A stretch of DNA of 64,000 nt from an uncultured Opitutales bacterium (GTDB taxonomy: Bacteria > Verrucomicrobiota > Verrucomicrobiia > Opitutales > Intestinicryptomonadaceae). The stretch lies in contig CALXLK010000002.1 of the NCBI GenBank assembly GCA_944389175.1, positions 124,001-188,000 on the forward strand, in the 5' to 3' direction. The number at the start of each line of letters is the position of its first letter. Position 1 is the stretch's first letter. The notes below the pieces were generated by a model. That model worked only from the letters and a program-made list of their open reading frames with translations. It did not search any database and had not been told where the DNA came from. Shown in pieces: positions 31,859-39,480 of this stretch. The position numbers were made by a program, and so were the translations under genes.

Positions 31859-32398
31859 TTAGTCTTCCGATATTAGAACAAGGTCGCCGTCGTTTACAAC
31901 ATCAAAAAGTTCGGCGACGTCGGCGTTGCTTAACAGAATACAGCCGTGGCTGTTGGGACTGCCGATTTTATCCTCCTGGTTTGTGCCATGTATGTAAACG
32001 TAGCGGTTGTACGTGTCGATACCATCACCGCTGTTGATTCCCTCTTCGAGCCCCCTCAGCCGCATTATTCGCGTTGTGATTAAGTTCTTTTGCCTTTCCT
32101 GAGGGGGTTGTCGGGAGAACGCACCGCAGGGCTTGCGCGCCCTAAAAACCGTCCAAAGGGGCTCGCCGGCGCCTATCTTCCCGTCGATTTTGTGCAGGCC
32201 TGTCGGGGTGCCGTTGGAATTTTCGACGCAGCTGGGGCTTTTGCGCGACGTGGAGATGGAATACGTTTTCCAGAGCGTTCCGTCCGAGGCGTAAACGCGC
32301 ATCTTTTGTTCCGGTATCGAGACAAAAAGAAGATGTTGACTTGGCTTGACATTTAATCCATTACATTTCGAAACAAATTTTTCAAAAATCGCATCCAT
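31859..32398 (-). CDS. L,D-transpeptidase (YkuD) domain protein
   Basis: A 179-residue protein made almost entirely of a YkuD catalytic domain. It has LLFVSIPEQKMRVYASDG (the usual domain start), STSRKSPSC, NGTPTGLHKI and the active-site block YVYIHGTNQEDKIG...SHGCILLSNADVAELFD with the nucleophilic cysteine. Such enzymes cross-link peptidoglycan or attach proteins to it. No signal peptide or anchor is visible, although the substrate is periplasmic. The usual Arg after SHGCI is Leu here. The ATG at 32398 is the only sensible start and lies 6 bases from the divergent asd start. The longer open frame upstream is antisense to asd and rejected. It heads the five-gene minus operon. Confidence 0.85.
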   Translation of the reverse strand: MDAIFEKFVSKCNGLNVKPSQHLLFVSIPEQKMRVYASDGTLWKTYSISTSRKSPSCVENSNGTPTGLHKIDGKIGAGEPLWTVFRARKPCGAFSRQPPQERQKNLITTRIMRLRGLEEGINSGDGIDTYNRYVYIHGTNQEDKIGSPNSHGCILLSNADVAELFDVVNDGDLVLISED

Positions 32399-32404
32399 AT
32401 AAAA

Positions 32405-33418
32405 ATGAGCAAAAAATACAGAGTAGGCATAGTCGGCGCAACCGGCGCCGTCGGTCAGGAATTGTTGGATCTCTTGGTTTCGAGGAATTTCCCGATGGAA
32501 TCCTTGAGACTTTTGGCATCTTCGCGTTCTGCTGGCAAGAAAATTCAGCATGCCGGCAAGACGTACGTCGTCGAGGAGACAACGCCCGAATGCTTCGACA
32601 CTTTGGATATAGCGATATTTTCGGCCGGCGGCACGCCCTCGAAGGTGTTTGCCCCCGAGGCGGCAAAGCGCGGGTGCGTAGTCATAGACAATAGCTCCGC
32701 CTTCAGAATGGAGCCCGACGTTCCCTTGATTGTCCCCGAAGTCAATCCCCATGCGATAAAAAACCACAAGAACATAATAGCAAATCCCAACTGCACGACG
32801 GCGATTTCCCTTATGGCTCTTTGCCCGTTGCATAGGGAGTTCGGCCTCAAGAGGTTTTTTGCGGCGACATACCAGGCGGTATCCGGGACGGGAGTGGCGG
32901 CCATGCGCGAGCTTGAAAACCAGGTGCGCCAGTATGCCAACGGCGAGCCTATTACGCACGAGGTCTATCCCTATCAGATTGCCTTCAACGTAATTCCGCA
33001 TGTCGACGTGTTTTTGGAGAACGGCTATACGAAAGAGGAGCTTAAAATGCTTAACGAGAGCCGCAAGATTCTCGAGGCTCCGCACATTATGAATTCCACC
33101 ACCTGCGTGCGCGTGCCCGTTATGAGGGCCCACAGCGTGGCGATCAATGCCGAGTTTGAAAAGCCGGTGTCGGTCGAGCGTGCGCGCGAAGTTATAGCCG
33201 CTTTCCCCGGCGCCGAGCTTTGCGACGACGTCGAGAACAAAAAATACCCGATGCCCCTGTTTTACCAGCGCAAACAAAAGTGCGGCGTAGGCAGAATCAG
33301 GAAAGATTTGGTCTTCGACAACGGACTCTCCTTCTGGGTAGCAGGCGACCAGCTTTGGAAGGGCGCGGCCTTGAATGCCGTTCAGATAGCCGAGTTGTTG
33401 GCCTCACAGGACAAATAA
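32405..33418 (+). CDS. asd: Aspartate-semialdehyde dehydrogenase
   Basis: A 337-residue enzyme that reduces aspartyl phosphate to the semialdehyde, feeding lysine, diaminopimelate, threonine and methionine synthesis. It has the Rossmann motif VGIVGATGAVGQELL, DNSSAFRM, the active-site cysteine in NPNCTT, QAVSGTG and the catalytic-histidine region RVPVMRAHSVAI. Length is standard. Its ATG is 6 bases from the divergent L,D-transpeptidase start, so its promoter must lie inside that gene. A strong terminator follows. Confidence 0.97.
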   Translation: MSKKYRVGIVGATGAVGQELLDLLVSRNFPMESLRLLASSRSAGKKIQHAGKTYVVEETTPECFDTLDIAIFSAGGTPSKVFAPEAAKRGCVVIDNSSAFRMEPDVPLIVPEVNPHAIKNHKNIIANPNCTTAISLMALCPLHREFGLKRFFAATYQAVSGTGVAAMRELENQVRQYANGEPITHEVYPYQIAFNVIPHVDVFLENGYTKEELKMLNESRKILEAPHIMNSTTCVRVPVMRAHSVAINAEFEKPVSVERAREVIAAFPGAELCDDVENKKYPMPLFYQRKQKCGVGRIRKDLVFDNGLSFWVAGDQLWKGAALNAVQIAELLASQDK

Positions 33419-33440
33419 GGGTCTTTCCCGTTTGAATCTA

Positions 33441-33471
33441 AAAAAGCGCCGTTTTTTCGGCGTTTTTTTTT
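33441..33471 (+). terminator. Rho-independent terminator after asd
   Basis: AAAAAGCGCCG-TTTTTT-CGGCGTTTTTTTTT: a five- to six-pair GC stem extended by A-T pairs, then a long T-run. It lies 22 bases past the asd stop. Confidence 0.88.
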
Positions 33472-33850
33472 TGCGCCCGCTCTCCGTTTATTTTCAAACG
33501 ATTGCCTATTTCCCCGCGCCGCCTTCCTTTATTTTTTTCGCGCGTACTTTACAATTATTTCTGTCTATCGAAGGATTTTGCTCTGGGATATTTCGTTTCT
33601 GCGGCTTGCATTGCATATTGGCGCGTCTCCTTTGCGCTTTGGCAAACGCGGCTTGTTTTGGTGTGCCGAGGTTTTTGCGCCGTTGCTTGTTCAAGATTTA
33701 AAAGCACGTTATAATGCGTGTTTTCAGAGCGCTTAATTTTGTAGCCGCTTTGAATCGAGTTCGCCAAAATACAGTGCCGTCATGAAAATTCTTATTTAAG
33801 TGCCATAGTTTCGTCAAGGGTTGCAGGCGTTTTTTCGTTTTTGCGGTTCG
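33472..33850. other. Intergenic region between the asd and metG terminators
   Basis: About 380 bases of T-rich DNA on the plus strand between two terminators. Overlapping frames of 60-90 codons exist on both strands but none has a recognisable product or ribosome binding site. I see no gene. Confidence 0.5.
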
Positions 33851-33881
33851 AAAAAAAAGCGGGATGCAATCCCGCTTTTTT
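33851..33881 (-). terminator. Rho-independent terminator after metG
   Basis: On the minus strand GCGGGA-TTGCA-TCCCGC is followed by a run of eight T residues. The six-base-pair stem is flanked by A/T runs on both sides, so it could act in both directions. Confidence 0.9.
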
Positions 33882-33905
33882 GCTTTATTAGAAAAACATT
33901 GTTTT

Positions 33906-35444
33906 TTAGGCCTGATTTTCCTGCGGTCTTGGAAAGAGTATTTCCTGCTGGGCCATCGTCTTGCCCTCCAGGCAGTTCGACCATTTCGTGCGGCCCTCGA
34001 AATTTTCCACGGCGCCCGCGCCTATTAGATTGAGAACCTTTCCCGATACCGTAGGCATTATCGGCAACAGCAAAACGGCCGCTATCCTGACGGCTTCGGC
34101 CATGTTTGCAAGAGTCGTATTTAGCAGTATCTTATCGGCCTCCTGCTGGCTCTTTGCCAATTTCCACGGCGCGCGCTGTTCGGCGTAGCGGTTTATGGCC
34201 CTTATGAAATTAAATGTTTTTTCAAGGCCGATATGGAACTGCATGCCCTCGTAAAGGTTCAATACCTCGTCGGCGGTGGAGGCTGCCAGAGCCTTGAGCT
34301 GGACTTCGAAATCCTCGTCCGGGCCGGCGGCGGGGACGATGCTTTGGCAGTAGCGCTTGCCCATGTTAAGCAGGCGGCTGATGAGGTTGCCCAGGTCGTT
34401 GCCCAGATCCGATGTATACCGGGTTTCAAAGAGGTCGAGCGAAAAGTCGGAGTCTTGCCCGACGTTCATTTCCCGCATTAGAAAATACCTGAAAGCGTCG
34501 GCCCCAAATTTGCCTATGAGGTCGAGCGGGTTGACTATGTTGCCCAGGCTCTTTGACATCTTTTGTCCCGACGACAGCCACCAGCCGTGCACCAGAAGCG
34601 ACTTCGGCAGCTCTATGCCCGCCGCATGCAGCATTATCGGCCAATACACCGAGTGCGGCGGAACGAGTATATCCTTGCCTATTACGTGGAAGTCGGCCGG
34701 CCAATTTTGCCCGAAAGTCTCGGAGCCGTAGCCCACGGCCGATATGTAGTTTACGAGCGCGTCGAACCAGACGTACGTTACGTAGTCTTTGTCGAAGGGC
34801 AATTCTATACCCCAGGAAAGCCTCTCTTTGGGGCGCGATATGCACAGGTCGTTTAGGGGTTCTTTTAGGAACTCTATGACCTGTTTTGCCCTAAAGCGCG
34901 GAAATATGAAATTTTCGTTTTCGGATATGTATTTTACGAGCCAGTCTTGGTACTGGCGCAACTTGAAGAAATAGTTGCTCTCGGTTATCTCGACGACGTC
35001 GCCGAATATTTCGGGCCACTTGCCGTCGACTTTGTCCTTTTCCTGCAGAAACTGCTCCTGCCTGGTCGAGTAAAAGCCCTTGTATTGGGCCTTGTAGATC
35101 TCCCCCTTGTCGTAGAGCATTTGCAGAATCTCGGATACCACCTTTACGTGCCTGGGCTGCGATGTTCTTATGTAGTCGTCGTTTGAAATGTTTAACATTG
35201 CGCACAGCGCCTGAAACTTTTCCGCCTGGATGTCGCAGAATTGCAGGGGGGCGATGCCGGCTTTTTTTGCGCTTTGCTGGACTTTTTGCCCGTGTTCGTC
35301 CAAGCCGGTCAGAAAGTGCACGCGTTCGCCTTTTAGCCTGTGGTAGCGGGCTATTACGTCGGTGAGCACCTTTTCATATGCGTGGCCGAGGTGCGGCGAG
35401 CCGTTTGCGTAGTCTATTGCCGTGGTAATGTAAAAATTTTTCAT
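33906..35444 (-). CDS. metG: Methionyl-tRNA synthetase
   Basis: A 512-residue class I aminoacyl-tRNA synthetase. The start at 35444 gives MKNFYITTAIDYANGSPHLGHAYE with the HIGH-type signature; upstream frame extensions run into the leuB side and are spurious. KMSKSLGN follows later. The connective segment (FYSTRQEQFLQEKDKVDG) lacks the cysteine knuckles, so this is the zinc-free short type. There is no C-terminal EMAP/Trbp tRNA-binding extension. It is monocistronic, with a terminator, and divergent from leuB. Confidence 0.96.
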   Translation of the reverse strand: MKNFYITTAIDYANGSPHLGHAYEKVLTDVIARYHRLKGERVHFLTGLDEHGQKVQQSAKKAGIAPLQFCDIQAEKFQALCAMLNISNDDYIRTSQPRHVKVVSEILQMLYDKGEIYKAQYKGFYSTRQEQFLQEKDKVDGKWPEIFGDVVEITESNYFFKLRQYQDWLVKYISENENFIFPRFRAKQVIEFLKEPLNDLCISRPKERLSWGIELPFDKDYVTYVWFDALVNYISAVGYGSETFGQNWPADFHVIGKDILVPPHSVYWPIMLHAAGIELPKSLLVHGWWLSSGQKMSKSLGNIVNPLDLIGKFGADAFRYFLMREMNVGQDSDFSLDLFETRYTSDLGNDLGNLISRLLNMGKRYCQSIVPAAGPDEDFEVQLKALAASTADEVLNLYEGMQFHIGLEKTFNFIRAINRYAEQRAPWKLAKSQQEADKILLNTTLANMAEAVRIAAVLLLPIMPTVSGKVLNLIGAGAVENFEGRTKWSNCLEGKTMAQQEILFPRPQENQA

Positions 35445-35508
35445 ACAAATAATCCGAATATTGGCCGTAGACATTAGCCTAATTGCAAGTTTTGAAAAGC
35501 TTTTTTTG

Positions 35509-35551
35509 AGGCCTTGGGCCTTTTTGAATTTTTTTGAGCCCGTTTTCGGGC
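35509..35551. other. Two small hairpins in the metG-leuB divergent region
   Basis: AGGCC-TTG-GGCCT with a following T-rich stretch (35509-35535), and GCCCG-TTTT-CGGGC (35538-35551). They lie in the 196-base region between the metG and leuB starts. On the plus strand the first resembles an attenuator terminator. I do not recognise a T-box or a SAM riboswitch. Confidence 0.35.
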
Positions 35552-35640
35552 GCAAAAAGAGTAAAAATTTTGTGGTAATCGTGCAAAAACGTGTTTGAAT
35601 GGATGCTTTAAATAATTGGTCAAAAGTTTCGGACAAATTT

Positions 35641-36738
35641 ATGGCAACATTAAAGTTTACAGTTTTGGCGGGCGACGGCATAGGACCTGAGGTCATGCAG
35701 TCGGCCCTCGAGGTTCTCCGCAAAGCTTGCGCTCCCGAGGGAGACGAGCTCTCTTACACGGAATGCGCCGTCGGCGGAGCCGCTATCGACAAATTCGGCG
35801 AAGCACTCCCCGAGTCTACGCTGCAGGAGTGCAGGAAAGCCGACGCTATTTTATTCGGTTCCGTCGGAGGCCCAAAATGGGAGAGCCTTCCGCCGAACAA
35901 GCAGCCCGAAAGGGCGGCGCTGCTGCCGCTTAGAAAGGCGTTCAAGCTCTTTGCAAACATTCGCCCGGGGCTGTTGTACCCGGAGCTTACAGACGCCTCT
36001 CCGCTGAAGACGGAGCGCATACCAAACGGCATAGACATCGTCTGCATTAGGGAGCTTACCGGCGGCATATATTTCGGGGAAAAGAAGACGTACCAGAAGC
36101 CCGACGGCGAGACTGCAGCCTGCGACACGATGGAATACAAGGTCTCCGAGATAGAGCGCATAGCCGAGGTCGCCGGCCAGACGGCCATGGCGCGCGGCAA
36201 GAGAGTCTGCTCGATAGACAAGGCAAACGTTCTCGAGACATCGGTGCTCTGGCGCAAGACCGTCACAGAGTACTTCAAGAAGCATTTCCCCGAAGTCGAG
36301 CTTTCGTACCTGTACGTCGACAATGCCGCCATGCAGCTTGCCAGGGATCCCAACCAGTTTGACGTATTCTTTACCGAAAACATGTTTGGCGATATTTTAA
36401 GCGACGAGATGGCCGTCATATGCGGTTCGCTGGGAATGCTTTGCAGCGCGTCTCTTGGCGACATAAAGAACTCGCTGGGCAACAAGTTCGGGCTGTACGA
36501 GCCGGCCGGCGGGACGGCTCCTGACATTGCCGGCAAGGGCATTGCCAATCCGTGCGCGCAGATACTTTCGGCTGCGATGATGCTGCGCTACTCCTTCGGT
36601 AGGGCCCAGACGGCCTCCAGGATCGAGAAGGCGGTTCGCCGCGCCGTATGTTCTGGTGTCCGCACGGCCGATATAGCCTTTGGCAAAAAGCCAGTTTCCA
36701 CGAAGGAGATGACCCAGGCAATTATCGAAAACCTTTAA
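35641..36738 (+). CDS. leuB: 3-isopropylmalate dehydrogenase
   Basis: A 365-residue enzyme of leucine synthesis that oxidises and decarboxylates 3-isopropylmalate with NAD. It starts MATLKFTVLAGDGIGPEVMQ at 35641; an upstream in-frame ATG at 35599 adds 14 atypical residues. Signatures: LLPLRKAFKLFANIRPG, ELTGGIYFG, DKANVLETSVLWRK, YVDNAAMQLARDPNQFDV and the dimetal/NAD motif NMFGDILSDEMAVICGSLGMLCSASLG. No other leu genes are adjacent. It is 65 bases before alaS on the same strand. Confidence 0.95.
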   Translation: MATLKFTVLAGDGIGPEVMQSALEVLRKACAPEGDELSYTECAVGGAAIDKFGEALPESTLQECRKADAILFGSVGGPKWESLPPNKQPERAALLPLRKAFKLFANIRPGLLYPELTDASPLKTERIPNGIDIVCIRELTGGIYFGEKKTYQKPDGETAACDTMEYKVSEIERIAEVAGQTAMARGKRVCSIDKANVLETSVLWRKTVTEYFKKHFPEVELSYLYVDNAAMQLARDPNQFDVFFTENMFGDILSDEMAVICGSLGMLCSASLGDIKNSLGNKFGLYEPAGGTAPDIAGKGIANPCAQILSAAMMLRYSFGRAQTASRIEKAVRRAVCSGVRTADIAFGKKPVSTKEMTQAIIENL

Positions 36739-36755
36739 TAAAAATAATTGGCGGG

Positions 36756-36772
36756 TTGCGGCGGCTCCGCAA
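36756..36772. repeat. Hairpin between leuB and alaS
   Basis: TTGCGG-CGGCT-CCGCAA is a perfect six-base-pair inverted repeat 17 bases after leuB. No T-run follows, so it is at best a transcript-stabilising or weak pausing element. Confidence 0.4.
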
Positions 36773-36803
36773 ATACAAGTCCGCCGCGCGAAAGTGTTTT
36801 ATT

Positions 36804-39473
36804 ATGACGAGCTCGGAAATAAGAAAAAGCTTCATGGACTTCTTCAAGTCGAAAGGGCACACCATAGTGCCCTCGGCTTCGCTGATGCCATCATCGCCGA
36901 ATCTTCTGTTTACAAACGCAGGCATGAACCAGTTTGTGCCGTACTTTTTGGGAGAGGAAAAAAATCCGTTTTTGAGGGCGGCGGACACGCAGAAATGCAT
37001 AAGGGCCGGCGGTAAGCACAACGACTTGGAGGACGTCGGGTTGGACACCTACCACCATACGTTTTTCGAGATGTTGGGCAACTGGTCGTTTGGCGACTAC
37101 TTCAAGAAGGAGGCCATAGAATGGGCTTGGGAACTTTTGACCGACGTGTGGAAGTTCCCCAAAGAGCGCCTTTACGCCACTGTTTACGAGCCTAAAGAGG
37201 GCGAGCCCTCCGAGTTTGACGCCGAGGCTTACGGCTATTGGGAGGCCATCTTCAAAAAGAGTTCTCTCGACCCGAAAGTCCACATAAAAAAGTGCGGCAA
37301 GAAGGACAACTTTTGGATGATGGGCGAGACTGGCCCCTGCGGCCCGTGCTCTGAAATTCACATGGATTTGACGCCCAAGGGCGACACGAACGGATCGCTT
37401 GTCAACGCTGGGTCGCCGCTGTGCATAGAGATATGGAATCTGGTGTTCATGCAGTTTAACGCCGAGGCCGACGGGAGTTTCGTTCCGCTTAAGAGCAGAA
37501 ATATCGACACGGGCATGGGGCTTGAGCGCGTAGCCGGCATTTTTGCCACGACGAAGAATTTTACCGATTTTTCGCAGATTTCGTCAAACTACAACAGCGA
37601 TCTTTTTACCGACATATTCAAGCACATTTCGTATCTTTCCGGCAAGAAGTACGCCGGGACGCTTCCGCGCGACCCCAGGGAGATGAGTACGCAAGAGCTT
37701 ACCGACTGCGTTTTCAGGGTGCTTGCCGACCATATCAGGACTCTTACATTCTCGATAGCCGACGGCATACTTCCCGGCAACGAGGGGCGCAATTATGTGT
37801 TGCGGCGCATACTCCGCCGCGCCGTAATGTACGGCAAGCGCATCGGTCTTGAAAGCGGGTTTTTCACGCGGCTTGCCGAGCCCGTGATAGCCAAGATGTC
37901 GCCGGTTTTCCCCGAGCTTGAAGAGCAGCGCCAGATGATATTAAAGACAATCGAAAGCGAGGAGACGAGCTTTGCCAAGACTATAGACCGCGGGTTGCAG
38001 CTGCTCGACAACATCACGATGACCACCGGCAGAATATCGGGCGAGCAGGCGTTCATACTCTACGACACCTACGGCTTTCCGCTCGACCTCACCCAGCTCA
38101 TAGCCCGCGAGCGCAATATGCCCGTCGACGAGGCCGGCTTTGAGGCGGCCATGGAGCGCCAGCGCAAGCTTTCGCGCGAGGCGCAAAAGCGCGAGGTGAT
38201 TTCCGTCTTGGATTCCAGCGAGGTTGAAAACGCGACGCAATTTGTAGGCTACGAGGCCGAAAACCTCACAGATTTCAAAACAAAGCTCACCGCCATTGTG
38301 GAGGGGGAGGACTTCGACTACGCGATATTCCCCCAGACGCCGTTTTATGCGGAAAAGGGCGGCCAAGTAGGGGATACCGGCTTCATAGAGATAAACGGCC
38401 ACGCGCACGAAATCTTCGACACTCAGCTCGACAAGGCCGGGCACGTGCTGCACAAGGTCCGCAAGGGAGTGTTGTCGAAGGGCATGGTCGGCCGCGATGT
38501 CGTCGTAAGTGTCGACGCCTACCGCAGGCGCGCCATACAGCGCCACCACTCGGCAACCCACATTCTCCACTGGGCCCTCAGGCAGGTGCTTGGCAACCAC
38601 GTCAGGCAGAAGGGCTCGTACGTCGATCCGCAGCGCCTTCGCTTCGACTTTCACCACTTTGAGGCCCCCACTCCGGAGCAGCTGGCCGAGGTTGAGATGT
38701 TGGCCAATAAAAAAATACTGGAGAACTCGAAGATTACATGGCGCGAGCTTCCGTTTAGGGAAGTTCCCAAGGGGTGCATGGCGCTCTTTGAAGACAAGTA
38801 CGGGGCGATTGTAAGGCTTGTTGAAATGGGCAGTTTTAGCCAGGAGCTTTGCAGCGGAACCCACGCCTCGGCAACCGGCGATTTGGGGCTGATAAAGATT
38901 TTAAGCGAGGGGGCCATTTCGGCTGGCACGCGGCGAATAGAGGCCGTTGCCGGCATGGCGGCGCTCGAGGCGGTGGAAAATATGCAGTCGATGCTTTCCG
39001 ATATCTCAAAACAGCTTTCGTGCAAATTTGAGGAGGTCAACGAGCGCCTCGAAAAGCTTTCCGATGCAAAGGCGGCGCTCGAGCGCGAAATAAAAGTTTA
39101 CCGCAGGGAAGGCGCCCTCAAAAAGGCCGCCAACATAGCGGAATCGGCGATAGAAAAAGACGGGGTAGGATACATGGTGTCGATAGTCGACTCCGTCGAG
39201 AATCCTTCCGAATTGCGCGACATGGCCGTGAATGTAATGAAGATCAGGCCCGGCGTCGTCGTGCTTGCCTGCGCGGTTGGACCGAAGGCTTCCGTGCTGG
39301 CCTCGTGCTCAAAGGAGGCCGTTGACGCGGGAGTCAAAGCAGGCGACATAATTCGGGCTTTGACGGCGCAATTGGGCGGAAAGGGCGGCGGGCGCCCCGA
39401 CTTTGCCCAGGGCGGCGGTTCGGCCGAGAATCTCGTTTCGGTCATAGACAAATTCAAGGCCGGGTTAAAGTAG
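36804..39473 (+). CDS. alaS: Alanyl-tRNA synthetase
   Basis: An 889-residue class II synthetase. It starts MTSSEIRKSFMDFFKSKGHT, with NLLFTNAGMNQFVPYFLG and the catalytic core GMGLERVAGI. The tRNA-recognition domain and the editing domain follow, with zinc-binding HHSATHILHWALRQVLGNHV and CSGTHASATGDLG. The C-terminal oligomerisation/C-Ala domain ends GGKGGGRPDFAQGGG. Full length with no defect seen. The smc gene begins 7 bases after its stop. Confidence 0.97.
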   Translation: MTSSEIRKSFMDFFKSKGHTIVPSASLMPSSPNLLFTNAGMNQFVPYFLGEEKNPFLRAADTQKCIRAGGKHNDLEDVGLDTYHHTFFEMLGNWSFGDYFKKEAIEWAWELLTDVWKFPKERLYATVYEPKEGEPSEFDAEAYGYWEAIFKKSSLDPKVHIKKCGKKDNFWMMGETGPCGPCSEIHMDLTPKGDTNGSLVNAGSPLCIEIWNLVFMQFNAEADGSFVPLKSRNIDTGMGLERVAGIFATTKNFTDFSQISSNYNSDLFTDIFKHISYLSGKKYAGTLPRDPREMSTQELTDCVFRVLADHIRTLTFSIADGILPGNEGRNYVLRRILRRAVMYGKRIGLESGFFTRLAEPVIAKMSPVFPELEEQRQMILKTIESEETSFAKTIDRGLQLLDNITMTTGRISGEQAFILYDTYGFPLDLTQLIARERNMPVDEAGFEAAMERQRKLSREAQKREVISVLDSSEVENATQFVGYEAENLTDFKTKLTAIVEGEDFDYAIFPQTPFYAEKGGQVGDTGFIEINGHAHEIFDTQLDKAGHVLHKVRKGVLSKGMVGRDVVVSVDAYRRRAIQRHHSATHILHWALRQVLGNHVRQKGSYVDPQRLRFDFHHFEAPTPEQLAEVEMLANKKILENSKITWRELPFREVPKGCMALFEDKYGAIVRLVEMGSFSQELCSGTHASATGDLGLIKILSEGAISAGTRRIEAVAGMAALEAVENMQSMLSDISKQLSCKFEEVNERLEKLSDAKAALEREIKVYRREGALKKAANIAESAIEKDGVGYMVSIVDSVENPSELRDMAVNVMKIRPGVVVLACAVGPKASVLASCSKEAVDAGVKAGDIIRALTAQLGGKGGGRPDFAQGGGSAENLVSVIDKFKAGLK

Positions 39474-39480
39474 GCGCAGA

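Noticed and set aside
32399..33277. Upstream extension of the L,D-transpeptidase frame, antisense to asd
   Set aside because: It is antisense to the complete, strongly conserved asd gene, and the extended protein shows no domain before the YkuD part. Only 31859-32398 is kept.
35445..35640. T-box or SAM riboswitch between metG and leuB
   Set aside because: Only two short hairpins are present; no specifier-loop, T-box sequence or SAM-core pattern was recognised.
33906..35723. Longer metG start reaching 35723
   Set aside because: The extra N-terminus is non-homologous, overlaps leuB on the other strand, and MetRS begins at MKNFYITTAIDYANG.
37941..38864. 307-codon minus-strand frame inside alaS
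   Set aside because: Antisense to an intact alaS; no recognisable product.
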